Program-made: the position numbers and the translations under genes
The notes under the pieces: generated by a model
What the model saw: only the letters and a program-made list of their open reading frames with translations
Told to the model about the DNA's origin: nothing
The model's database searches: none
In this document: positions 57,248 through 64,000 of the stretch, in pieces
Position numbering within the stretch: position 1 is the stretch's first letter
How the letters are laid out: each line of letters starts with the position of its first letter
Source of the DNA: Caulobacter sp.
GTDB taxonomy: Bacteria > Pseudomonadota > Alphaproteobacteria > Caulobacterales > Caulobacteraceae
Assembly: GCA_017745235.1 (NCBI GenBank)
Contig: JAGHZU010000014.1
Location: forward strand, 26,939-90,938
Direction: 5' to 3'
DNA length: 64,000 nucleotides

Positions 57248-57556
57248 ATGAAGAAGTTCATCGCCGCACTAATCGGCGCGGCCTCATGCCTCGTCGCCGC
57301 GACGCCGGCTTCGGCCTTCACCGAATGCCAGGGCCAGGTCAATTACCTCTATTTCGGCGATGGCGGCACGCTGTACATCTATCTCACGAACGGGATGGCA
57401 GGGACGATCCTCAACAACAATCCGGACAAGGCGTCCTATCTGTCCATCGCCCTGACCGCCAAGGCGGCCAATCGAACCTTGGTTATCCGTCTGGCCTCCA
57501 ACGGCGCATCGTGTTCTGGCGCTCCGACCGATGTCGTGGGCGTCGCGCTGCTCTGA
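57248..57556 (+). CDS. Small secreted protein, paralogue B
   Basis: A 102-residue protein with a signal peptide (MKKFIAALIGAASCLVAATPASA). The mature part begins FTECQGQVNYLYFGDGGTLYIYL and ends NGASCSGAPTDVVGVALL. It is a tandem paralogue of the gene 92 bases upstream (same length, Cys positions and the SYLSIALTAKAANRTLVIRL block). Many surface positions differ, so the duplication is old. Both are monocistronic-looking. No domain recognised with confidence. Confidence 0.7.
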   Translation: MKKFIAALIGAASCLVAATPASAFTECQGQVNYLYFGDGGTLYIYLTNGMAGTILNNNPDKASYLSIALTAKAANRTLVIRLASNGASCSGAPTDVVGVALL

Positions 57557-57607
57557 TCAGCATTTCGCCACTTGCACGTTGCGACCCCAGGTCGCGACTT
57601 TCCCCCT

Positions 57608-57674
57608 TTGCAGACCGGCGATCGGCGCCCATATTCCTCCTTGTGTTGTTCAACAACTGAAAGGAGGTGATCCA
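57608..57674 (+). promoter_or_regulatory. Candidate promoter and Shine-Dalgarno hairpin of the mini-gene
   Basis: TTGCAG (57608-57613), 16 bases, CATATT (57630-57635) is a plausible promoter. CCTCCTT (57636-57642) can pair with AAGGAGG (57661-57667), with an inner GTTG/CAAC stem (57645-57648, 57654-57657) and loop TTCAA. The AAAGGAGGTGATCC at 57660-57673 complements the 16S rRNA 3' end almost completely. The start site may lie within the 5' arm, so sequestration is not certain. Confidence 0.5.
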
Positions 57675-57740
57675 GTGTCTCATTGTCTCCAACCGCGGTC
57701 GCAAGTGACCTGGAGCCTGAAGATCGAGGTCTCCAACTGA
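57675..57740 (+). CDS. 21-residue mini-gene with exceptional ribosome-binding site
   Basis: GTG at 57675 opens a 21-codon frame, beginning (M)SHCLQPRSQVTWSLKIEV, with stop TGA at 57738. AGGAGG lies seven bases upstream within a 14-base stretch complementary to 16S rRNA. The DNA after the stop forms a small AGGCG/CGCCT stem, then a 12-bp GC terminator at 57799. Promoter-like, SD, short frame and terminator together suggest a real expressed unit of about 180 bases. It could be a leader-type peptide gene, a stand-alone microprotein, or an RNA whose function is to bind ribosomes. I recognise no family. Confidence 0.55.
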   Translation: MSHCLQPRSQVTWSLKIEVSN

Positions 57741-57798
57741 AGGCGTTGAACCGCCTAAGGTTTTAAGTCACGCCGCGAACGCGGCCACGACGATGGAA

Positions 57799-57830
57799 GG
57801 GCCGCCCCGAGCAATCGGGGCGGCCCTTTT
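57799..57830 (+). terminator. Strong intrinsic terminator after the mini-gene
   Basis: GGGCCGCCCCGA at 57799-57810 pairs perfectly with TCGGGGCGGCCC at 57815-57826 across a GCAA loop, followed by TTTT. It lies 58 bases after the mini-gene stop and 32 bases from the end of the convergent ivd. Confidence 0.93.
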
Positions 57831-57861
57831 CGCATCCGGACACGGAGGGTTTCGGGGGCCG

Positions 57862-59016
57862 TCAGGCCCCGATCAGCTCGCGTCCGATCAGGAAGCGGCG
57901 GATCTCGTTGGTCCCAGCGCCGATATCGTAGAGCTTGGCGTCGCGGGCCAGGCGCTCGACGGGCCACTCCTTGGTGTAACCGGCGCCGCCCAGGGCCTGG
58001 ATGGCCTCCAGCGTCACCTTCACCGCGTTCTCCGAGGCCATCAGGATGGCGCCCGCAGCGTCGAAGCGCGTGGTCTTGCCCGCGTCGCAGGCCCGGGCCA
58101 CCGAATAGACGTAGGCGCGGGCCGAGTTCAGGGCCACGTACATGTCGGCCACCTTGCCCTGCATCAGTTGGAAGCCGCCGATCGGCTGGCCGAACTGCTT
58201 GCGCTCCCGCACATAGGGCAGCACCACGTCCAGGCAGGCCTGCATGATGCCCAGGGGACCGGCGCTGAGCACGGCGCGCTCGTAGTCCAGGCCGCTCATC
58301 AGCACCCCGACGCCGCCGCCCACCGGGCCCATGACGTTTTCTTCCGGGACCTCGCAGTCCTCGAACACCAGCTCGGCGGTGTCCGAACCGCGCATGCCCA
58401 TCTTGTCCAGCTTCTTGCTGACGCTGAAGCCCTTCATCCCCTTCTCGATCAGGAAGGCGGTGATCCGGCGCTCATCGGTCTTGGCGTAGACCACCAGGGT
58501 GTCGGCGTGCGGGGCGTTGGTGATCCAGAACTTCGTGCCGTTCAGCACATAGCGGTCGCCGCGCTGCTCGGCCTTCAGCTTCATCGACACCACGTCCGAA
58601 CCGGCGCCGGCCTCGCTCATGGCCAGCGAGCCGACGTGCTCGCCGCTGATCAGCTTGGGCAGGTAGCGGCGCTTCTGCTCGGGCGTCCCCCAGCGACGGA
58701 TCTGGTTGACGCAAAGGTTGGAGTGGGCGCCGTAGCTGAGGCCCACCGAGGCCGAGGCGCGGCTGACCTCCTCCATGGCCACCACGTGCTCGAGATAGCC
58801 CAGGCCGAGCCCCCCGAACTCCTCCTCGACCGTGATGCCGTGCAAGCCCAGGTCGCCCATCGGGACCCAGAGCTCGCGCGGGAAGGTGTTGGTTTCGTCG
58901 ATCTTCGCGGCGATCGGCGCAATGCGATCGGCGGCGAAGCGGGCGGTGGTGTCGCGGATCGCATCGGCCGTCTCGCCCAGCGCGAAGTCCATCGAAGGTG
59001 CGGTTTGATTGGTCAT
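57862..59016 (-). CDS. ivd: Isovaleryl-CoA dehydrogenase
   Basis: IVD oxidises isovaleryl-CoA to 3-methylcrotonyl-CoA, the substrate of the MccA/MccB carboxylase encoded 4-10 kb away. The protein (384 residues from ATG 59016) is an acyl-CoA dehydrogenase with [39 protein letters not shown] and a Glu in [19 protein letters not shown]. The catalytic base at that position (rather than in the C-terminal helix) is characteristic of isovaleryl-CoA dehydrogenase. It ends [19 protein letters not shown]. It is on the same strand as the mcc genes but separated by unrelated genes. Confidence 0.93.
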   Translation of the reverse strand: MTNQTAPSMDFALGETADAIRDTTARFAADRIAPIAAKIDETNTFPRELWVPMGDLGLHGITVEEEFGGLGLGYLEHVVAMEEVSRASASVGLSYGAHSNLCVNQIRRWGTPEQKRRYLPKLISGEHVGSLAMSEAGAGSDVVSMKLKAEQRGDRYVLNGTKFWITNAPHADTLVVYAKTDERRITAFLIEKGMKGFSVSKKLDKMGMRGSDTAELVFEDCEVPEENVMGPVGGGVGVLMSGLDYERAVLSAGPLGIMQACLDVVLPYVRERKQFGQPIGGFQLMQGKVADMYVALNSARAYVYSVARACDAGKTTRFDAAGAILMASENAVKVTLEAIQALGGAGYTKEWPVERLARDAKLYDIGAGTNEIRRFLIGRELIGA

Positions 59017-59031
59017 GACGCCTTGCATAGC

Positions 59032-59067
59032 ACAAACGCCCGCGGATCAAGCAGACCCGCGGGCGTT
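59032..59067 (-). terminator. Intrinsic terminator downstream of spmX
   Basis: AACGCCCGCGG at 59035-59045 and CCGCGGGCGTT at 59057-59067 form an 11-bp stem; on the minus strand it is followed by a TTTGTG tail. It separates spmX from ivd, which is transcribed in the same direction. Confidence 0.8.
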
Positions 59068-59100
59068 CATGCTTCGGATGACGCTAGGGAAGGGTCCAGC

Positions 59101-60366
59101 CTAGTCTTCGACCTGCGGCTCGGGATCGCCCAGTCGGCGCATCAGCAGGTAGGCCGAGGTGGCGAAGCAGATCATGCCGATCACGCTGGCGGCCCACCCG
59201 AACAGCTTGATCGCCGACAGGCCCTCGTTGGCGCCCACGCTGAGGTTCCAGACGATGCCGCCGCCGAACAGGCCCAGGCCCAGCAGGCCCAGGCTGACCA
59301 GCAGGGTCACCCCGCCGAACACGTGCGGCTGGGCGTCGACCATGGCCACATCCTGGGTCGGCAGGTCGACCTCGGCCGCGCTGGTGGAAAAGCCGCCCAG
59401 ATTGAACAGCGACCCGCCCGCTTCGGCGTCCGCCGGCGCCGTCCCGAACAGGGACGGTTCGGGCGAAGTCGGCGCAGGCTCGACCGGTTCGGGCGCGGCG
59501 AGCGGTCCGGCCGGCGCCGGTTCAGGCGTCAGGTGGAACACGGTCGCTGGCGCGGCCTGCTGGAACAGGGCGGGCGCGGGAGCCAGGGCGGCGACCGGAA
59601 CGGGCGGTTCGGGCAGGACCAGATCCTGGACCGGCGCAGCGGGCGCGGCGACCGCGGGCGGCGCGATCGGCGGCGTCTCGGGCAGGATCGCCTCCAGCCG
59701 CGCGCCCACGGCGGCAGCGGCCTGTTCGGAAGCGCTCGGCCCGTTGGGATCGGCCAGCAGGGCGGCGGGCGCATCCTCACGGTGGGCCACGGCCTTGTCG
59801 CCTTCGAGCGAGGTCGTGACCGTGGCGGGCGTCTGCGTCGGCACCAGGTTGCTGGCGTCGTAGTCGACTTTGGGCCGCAGGACCGAACTGGGGGCGGCCA
59901 CCCAGTCGCCGTCGACCGGGGTCAGGAACAGGGTCTTCTCGGCGGCGCGGCGGCGCACCAGGGCGTCGATGACGATGCGCTCGCCCTCGAAATCGGCCTT
60001 GCGCCACATCTCCATGCCGCAAGCGGCCTGCAGCAGCGCGCCTTCGTTGATCCGGCGCAGCACGGCGGAGCGGACGAAATTCTCGGTCCCGATGTTGAAG
60101 GCGAAGCAGACCAGGGCGTCGAACTGGTTCTGGTTCAGAGGCGTGTAGACGTTCTCGTTGACCGCGTGGGCCACCGTGATCAGGTCGTAGAGCAGCAGGG
60201 CCTCGGCGTCCTGCTCCGAGACGGAGGCTCCGGCCCGCGCGGTCAGGGTATGGCCATAGCCCAGCGTCCAGCGCCCGTCGGGCAGCTGTGCGGCTTTCAT
60301 CCGGTAACCCTCGAATCTCTTGATGAGATCGACGGCGGCGCGGGAGACCTGATAACGCGGTTTCAT
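59101..60366 (-). CDS. spmX: Muramidase-domain polarity protein SpmX
   Basis: SpmX localises to the nascent stalked pole and recruits and activates DivJ. The 421-residue protein begins MKPRYQVSRAAVDLIKRFEGYR, a GH24-like lysozyme domain with Glu19 and LGYGHT (about 35-40). A long Pro/Ala/Glu-rich low-complexity region (about 200-350) and two C-terminal transmembrane helices (VFGGVTLLVSLGLLGLGLFGGG, LFGWAASVIGMICFATSAYLL) follow. This three-part layout is unique to SpmX and separates it from phage endolysins. In Caulobacter its transcription depends on TacA/sigma-54; I found no convincing -24/-12 element here. Terminator downstream at 59032. Confidence 0.94.
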   Translation of the reverse strand: MKPRYQVSRAAVDLIKRFEGYRMKAAQLPDGRWTLGYGHTLTARAGASVSEQDAEALLLYDLITVAHAVNENVYTPLNQNQFDALVCFAFNIGTENFVRSAVLRRINEGALLQAACGMEMWRKADFEGERIVIDALVRRRAAEKTLFLTPVDGDWVAAPSSVLRPKVDYDASNLVPTQTPATVTTSLEGDKAVAHREDAPAALLADPNGPSASEQAAAAVGARLEAILPETPPIAPPAVAAPAAPVQDLVLPEPPVPVAALAPAPALFQQAAPATVFHLTPEPAPAGPLAAPEPVEPAPTSPEPSLFGTAPADAEAGGSLFNLGGFSTSAAEVDLPTQDVAMVDAQPHVFGGVTLLVSLGLLGLGLFGGGIVWNLSVGANEGLSAIKLFGWAASVIGMICFATSAYLLMRRLGDPEPQVED

Positions 60367-60539
60367 CGCCAAGAATGACCCAGTTTGAGACAGACGCAGA
60401 TGCGTTCGGGCGATCCGGCGCAAGAAGGGCGCCGCGGGACGCGTCCCACGCTCGTTTCCATCAATGATCTTGCGCTCGCCACGCCTAGATGGTGCGTGAG
60501 ATCGCACGATTCCATGCGACTTTTTGCCGGAGACGCCCA

Positions 60540-62165
60540 ATGAAGACGCCGCGCCCGAGCCGATACGCCGCCTTCTTGCTCTGTCTTTGCATGGCCGCGA
60601 TCGGGCTGGTCCTCCTCTCGCGCGGCGCCTGGGCCTGGTGGCTGGCCGGGATCGGCGGGGCCTTGAGCCTGCTGGGCGTGATCGACCTCGTCCAGCGTCG
60701 CCACTCGATCCAGCGCAATTATCCGGTCATCGGCCACATCCGCTGGCTGGCCGAGACGGTCAGGCCCGAGCTACGCCAATACCTGTTCGAGGCCGACGAG
60801 GAGGCCGCGCCCTTCTCTCGAAGCCAGCGTTCGCTGGTCTACCGGCGCGCCAAGGGCCTGGCCGGCGAGCACGCGTTCGGCACGCTGCTGGACGTCTATC
60901 GCGACGGCTACGAGTTCATCGCCCACTCGATGGCGCCGGCCAAGGCCAGCGATCCGGAGAGCTTTCGCATCACCATCGGCGGCGACCAGTGCGCCCGCCC
61001 CTACTCCGCCTCGGTGTTCAACATTTCGGCCATGAGTTTCGGCTCGCTCAGCGCCAACGCCATCCGGGCCCTGAACAACGGCGCGCGGATCGGCGGCTTC
61101 TATCACGACACCGGCGAGGGCAGCATCAGCCCCTATCACCGCGAAGGCGGCGGCGACATCGTCTGGGAGGTGGCCAGCGGCTACTTCGGTTGCCGCGACA
61201 AGAACGGACGCTTCGATCCGGCGAAGTTCGAGGCTCAGGCGCGCACCGATCAGGTCAAGATGATCGAGATCAAGCTCAGCCAGGGCGCCAAGCCGGGCCA
61301 TGGCGGGGTGCTGCCGGGTCCCAAGGTGACGCCTGAGATCGCCCAGACACGGGGCGTGCCCGTGGGCGTGGACTGCGTCTCGCCCGCCCGCCACAGCGCC
61401 TTCGCCACGCCGCTGGAGCTGATGGCGTTCATCGCCCAGCTGCGCGCGCTGTCGGGCGGCAAGCCCGTGGGCTTCAAGCTGTGCGTGGGTCAGCCATGGG
61501 AGTTCATGGGCATCGTCAAGGCGATGCTGGAGACCGGCGTGCGGCCCGACTTCATCGTGGTGGACGGCGCCGAGGGCGGCACCGGCGCGGCGCCCACCGA
61601 GTTCAGCGACCACATCGGCACCCCCATGCGCGAGGGCCTGCTGTTCGTGCGCAACGTGCTGGTGGGCGCGGGCCTGCGCGACCAGATCCGCATCGGCGCG
61701 GCCGGCCGGGTGGTCAGCGCCTTCGACATCGCCAGCGTCCTGGCCATCGGCGCCGACTGGGCCAACGCCGCCCGCGGCTTCATGTTCGCCCTGGGCTGCG
61801 TGCAGTCGCTGAGCTGCAACACCAACCGCTGCCCCACGGGCGTGGCCACCCAGGACAAGCTGCGCCAGAAGGCCCTGGTGGTGCCCGACAAGGCCGAGCG
61901 TGTAGCCAACTTCCACCGCCAGACCCTGCACGCCTTGGCCGACATGCTGGCCGCCGCGGGCCTGGAACATCCGGACCAGTTGACGCCCCGCCACCTGGTG
62001 CGTCGGGTCAGCGCCACCGAAATCCGCCAGTTCCGGCAGTTGCACACGTTCCTGGAGCCGGGCGACCTGCTGGAAGGTCGCGCGCCGGGCGGCTTCTACG
62101 CCGACAGCTGGGCTCGGGCTCGCGCCGACAGTTTCTCGCCCCTGGCCGCGCCCCGTCCCGTCTAG
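60540..62165 (+). CDS. Membrane-anchored FMN-binding glutamate-synthase-domain protein
   Basis: The 541-residue protein has two N-terminal hydrophobic helices (AAFLLCLCMAAIGLVLLSRG, WWLAGIGGALSLLGVIDLV). A GltB-type FMN/alpha-ketoglutarate domain follows, with NISAMSFGSLSANAIRALNNGAR, GDIVWEVASGYFGCR and FIVVDGAEGGTGAAP. The 3Fe-4S cysteines CVQSLSCNTNRC (Cys420, Cys426, Cys431) are conserved. The glutamine amidotransferase domain of true glutamate synthase is missing, and no gltD is adjacent. Related stand-alone proteins have been proposed to oxidise other substrates; the function is unknown. ATG at 60540, divergent from spmX. Confidence 0.9.
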   Translation: MKTPRPSRYAAFLLCLCMAAIGLVLLSRGAWAWWLAGIGGALSLLGVIDLVQRRHSIQRNYPVIGHIRWLAETVRPELRQYLFEADEEAAPFSRSQRSLVYRRAKGLAGEHAFGTLLDVYRDGYEFIAHSMAPAKASDPESFRITIGGDQCARPYSASVFNISAMSFGSLSANAIRALNNGARIGGFYHDTGEGSISPYHREGGGDIVWEVASGYFGCRDKNGRFDPAKFEAQARTDQVKMIEIKLSQGAKPGHGGVLPGPKVTPEIAQTRGVPVGVDCVSPARHSAFATPLELMAFIAQLRALSGGKPVGFKLCVGQPWEFMGIVKAMLETGVRPDFIVVDGAEGGTGAAPTEFSDHIGTPMREGLLFVRNVLVGAGLRDQIRIGAAGRVVSAFDIASVLAIGADWANAARGFMFALGCVQSLSCNTNRCPTGVATQDKLRQKALVVPDKAERVANFHRQTLHALADMLAAAGLEHPDQLTPRHLVRRVSATEIRQFRQLHTFLEPGDLLEGRAPGGFYADSWARARADSFSPLAAPRPV

Positions 62166-62167
62166 GG

Positions 62168-63622
62168 CTAGTGCAGCAACAGGGCCGCGATCAGCAGCAC
62201 CGCGAAGAAGCCGGTGAAGTCCGTCAGGAACGTCACGAAGATCGATGATGAAACGGCCGGGTCGCGCCCGATCTTGGCCAGCGCCAACGGCGCCAGGATG
62301 CCGCCAACGGCCGCGGTGAAGATGTTGGTCACCAGGGCCAGGGCCACGATGATCGCCAGCTTGTCGTGGTGGTCGCTGGGGCCGAAGAAGAAGTAGGTCG
62401 CCGTCCCCATCACCAGCGCCAGGCACGCACCGTTGACCAGGCCCACGCCCAGTTCGCGCAGGATGATCCGGCGAGCGTTGGCCGTGGTCAGTTCCTTGCT
62501 GGCCAGGGCGCGCACCGCCACGGCCAGGGTCTGGGTGCCGGCGTTGCCGCCCAGCGACGAGACGATCGGCATCAGGATCGCCAGGGCCACCAGCTGGGCG
62601 ATCTCGCCCTGGAACACGGCCACGCCGCTGACGGCGATGGTGGCGGTGACAAGGTTCAACAGCAGCCAGGGCAGGCGCGCGCGCACGATCTCGACCACGT
62701 TGGCGTCGCGGCCCGCATCGCTCACGCCGGCCAGGGCCAGGATATCCTCCTCGGCCTCTTCGCGGATGACGCCCACGATGTCGTCGACGGTGATCTGGCC
62801 CACCAGCCGTCCGCCGGCCTCGACCACCGGAGCGCTGATCAGGTGGTACTTGTCGAAGATGTAGGCGACTTCCTCCTGGTCCATGTCGACGGTGATCTCG
62901 GTCACCGGCTCCATGATCTCGGCCAGGGGAGTCTCCAGCTTGCTGGTCAGCAACTGGCTGATCGGCAGGGCGCCGACAGGCGTATAGGCCGGATCGACCA
63001 CATAGACGTCGAAGAACAGCTCCGGCAGGTGATCGCCGAATTCGCGCACGTGGTCGATGGTCTGGCCCACGGTCCAGAACTGGGGCGCGGCCAGGAACTC
63101 GCGCTGCATCAGGCGGCCGGCGGTCTCGTCCTCGTAGGACAGGGTCGTCTCGATGGCGGCTCGGTCGCCCTCGTCCATGGCGGCCAGCACCTGGGCGCGC
63201 TTGCCCTCGTCCAGGTCGTCGATGACGTCGGCGGCGTCATCGGAGTCCAGCTCCTCCAGCGCCTTGGCCAGGGTCGGCGCGGGCGTGACGTCCAGCACCT
63301 CCTCGCGCAGGTTGTCGTCCAACTCGGCGATGATCTCGCCCAGCCACTCCGGATCGAGGACCGGGATAACCTCTTCGCGGTAGTTGGCCGACAGGAAGCC
63401 CATCAGGTCGGCGACGTCGGCCGGCTCCAGCGCGTGAACCAGCTCGCGCAGGCGCGCGGTGTCGCCGCGATCGGCCGCGTCGATCACCATCTCCACGTAG
63501 TCGGGATTGAGAGCGTAGTCGTCGCCGAGGGCGAGTTCTTCCAGGTCTTCCGGGGTCTCGGGCTCGGGAATGTGCAGGTTATGGCGCGCGTCGTCGGTCA
63601 GGTCGGCTGTTTCCCGGGACAT
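62168..63622 (-). CDS. mgtE: Magnesium transporter MgtE
   Basis: MgtE is a dimeric Mg2+ channel. The 484-residue protein has an N-terminal superhelical domain (Asp/Glu-rich, about 30-150). A CBS pair follows (about 150-300; VGALPISQLLTSKLETPLAEIM, VDDIVGVIREEAEEDILALAGVSD). Five transmembrane helices include PIVSSLGGNAGTQTLAVAVRALA, the pore motif. The CBS and N domains act as the Mg2+ sensor. The gene ends three bases from the convergent GltB-like gene. No M-box riboswitch was recognised upstream. Confidence 0.95.
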   Translation of the reverse strand: MSRETADLTDDARHNLHIPEPETPEDLEELALGDDYALNPDYVEMVIDAADRGDTARLRELVHALEPADVADLMGFLSANYREEVIPVLDPEWLGEIIAELDDNLREEVLDVTPAPTLAKALEELDSDDAADVIDDLDEGKRAQVLAAMDEGDRAAIETTLSYEDETAGRLMQREFLAAPQFWTVGQTIDHVREFGDHLPELFFDVYVVDPAYTPVGALPISQLLTSKLETPLAEIMEPVTEITVDMDQEEVAYIFDKYHLISAPVVEAGGRLVGQITVDDIVGVIREEAEEDILALAGVSDAGRDANVVEIVRARLPWLLLNLVTATIAVSGVAVFQGEIAQLVALAILMPIVSSLGGNAGTQTLAVAVRALASKELTTANARRIILRELGVGLVNGACLALVMGTATYFFFGPSDHHDKLAIIVALALVTNIFTAAVGGILAPLALAKIGRDPAVSSSIFVTFLTDFTGFFAVLLIAALLLH

Positions 63623-63702
63623 TGGGACCTCCTGAACTCAAAGACGTTACGTCCAGCGCGTGACCTGAAGCTGCGAAGGGCGAACCCTTCCCCGGAAATG
63701 GT

Positions 63703-63750
63703 TAGAGCGCTCCTGACGAGTCGGAAACCGATTTCGCCCGAAGCGCTCTA
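63703..63750. repeat. TAGAGCGCT inverted-repeat element
   Basis: TAGAGCGCT at 63703-63711 and AGCGCTCTA at 63742-63750 are perfect 9-bp inverted copies, with a smaller TCGGAAACCGA palindrome between them. TAGAGCG-type palindromes recur in alphaproteobacterial intergenic DNA. It may double as the 3' end signal of tRNA-Leu. Confidence 0.55.
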
Positions 63751-63764
63751 TCCGTTGTCCACCT

Positions 63765-63849
63765 TGGTGCGGTCGAGAAGACTCGAACTTCCACGGGTTG
63801 CCCCACAGCGACCTCAACGCTGCGCGTCTACCAATTCCGCCACGACCGC
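63765..63849 (-). tRNA. tRNA-Leu (anticodon GAG)
   Basis: On the minus strand the gene begins GCGGTCGTGGCGGAATTGG and ends with the pairing arm CGACCGC followed by encoded ACCA. The anticodon stem-loop is CAGCG TTGAGGT CGCTG with anticodon GAG, reading CUC/CUU Leu codons. The long variable arm of class II tRNA (about GTGGGGCAACCCGTG) is present, and TTCGAGT forms the T-loop. Total 85 nucleotides including CCA. Confidence 0.97.
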
Positions 63850-63936
63850 TCGTGGTGAGGCGCGGCAGGTAGCAAACTGAATCGGCTTTGGGAAGCCGGA
63901 AGTTTCTTCTGGCGAAACTTCGGGGCCGCGACGGGT

Positions 63937-64000
63937 TTACGCGCCGCCCGCCATGTAGTCGTAGACGTCGGCCGCGCGCGTCACCTGAATGGCGATGCGG
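63937..64000 (-). CDS. C-terminal end of an unidentified gene (partial)
   Basis: The minus strand reads RIAIQVTRAADVYDYMAGGA and stop TAA at 63937-63939; the gene continues past the window edge. Only the last 20 residues are visible, so no family can be assigned. It is transcribed towards tRNA-Leu. Confidence 0.4.
   Translation of the reverse strand, partial: RIAIQVTRAADVYDYMAGGA

Noticed and set aside
57660..57680. Antisense remnant of a 16S rRNA 3' end
   Set aside because: The identity to reverse-complement 16S stops after about 16 bases (AAAGGAGGTGATCCAG), and a promoter-like sequence, frame and terminator surround it. Kept as an alternative in the finding rather than as the call.
59101..60366. 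Phage endolysin or prophage remnant
   Set aside because: The muramidase domain is followed by the Pro-rich linker and two membrane helices of SpmX, and no other phage gene is near.
57793..60378. Very long open frame (861 codons) on the plus strand opposite ivd and spmX
   Set aside because: Composition is Gln/His/Gly/Arg-rich with no domain and no RBS. It is the mirror of two well-supported genes; long antisense frames are expected at this GC content.
60430..60540. Sigma-54 promoter for spmX
   Set aside because: GG...GC candidates were either one base short in spacing or too close to the ATG; none is convincing by eye.

Overview
The window is chromosomal DNA from a high-GC alphaproteobacterium, almost certainly a Caulobacter or a close relative. 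The diagnostic genes are pleD next to divK (4.7-6.5 kb), mipZ (44.1-44.9 kb) and spmX (59.1-60.4 kb), all hallmarks of the Caulobacter polarity and division programme. Coding density is high, with short intergenic gaps. There is no rRNA operon, CRISPR array, transposase or recognisable prophage. One tRNA, tRNA-Leu(GAG), lies near the right end. Species assignment comes from protein motifs read by eye, not from a database search.

Layout: 0-4.7 kb holds rnr (RNase R), a Nudix hydrolase, rpmG with its own promoter and terminator, and a glutaminyl-peptide cyclotransferase. 4.7-6.5 kb is divK-pleD with a CtrA-type box upstream. 6.6-10 kb holds a HAD protein, a zinc-ribbon DinB polymerase, a secreted unknown and a small P-loop protein. 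10-16 kb is the elongasome operon mreB-mreC-mreD-mrdA-rodA. 16-25 kb holds an EamA exporter, leuA with a leucine-rich leader peptide, a VTT membrane protein, an orphan ParA-like ATPase, an FMN reductase, an aspartate aminotransferase and a GST. 25-32 kb holds small DUF proteins, a LysR-type regulator, a Coq4-like protein, a ribbon-helix-helix protein, uvrD/pcrA and an exonuclease. 32-35.5 kb is clpS-clpA. 35.5-45 kb is mixed metabolism (HIT, a hydrolase, a frameshifted DUF4287/DUF5655 gene, a phasin, a D,D-carboxypeptidase), mipZ and panC.

45.9-47.6 kb is a small AT-richer patch of unknown genes behind a palindromic intergenic repeat. 47.6-53.8 kb carries the leucine/isovalerate catabolic genes mccB, a methylglutaconyl-CoA hydratase and mccA, with a DUF3667 membrane protein embedded. 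The partner ivd lies at 57.9-59.0 kb. Between them are a cyclic-nucleotide-domain/patatin fusion, a trans-aconitate methyltransferase and a cluster of very small genes. 59-64 kb holds spmX, a membrane-anchored glutamate-synthase-like protein, mgtE and tRNA-Leu.

The most unusual material is non-coding or very small: (i) a 21-codon mini-gene at 57,675 whose Shine-Dalgarno region is nearly a full complement of the 16S rRNA 3' end, lies in a possible hairpin and is followed by a strong terminator; (ii) a leucine-rich leader peptide and mutually exclusive hairpins before leuA; (iii) a terminator-like hairpin that contains the GST ribosome-binding site; (iv) an 11-bp perfect inverted repeat between the divergent coq4-like and RHH genes; (v) a hydrolase with Ala at the nucleophile position followed by a one-base frameshifted gene.
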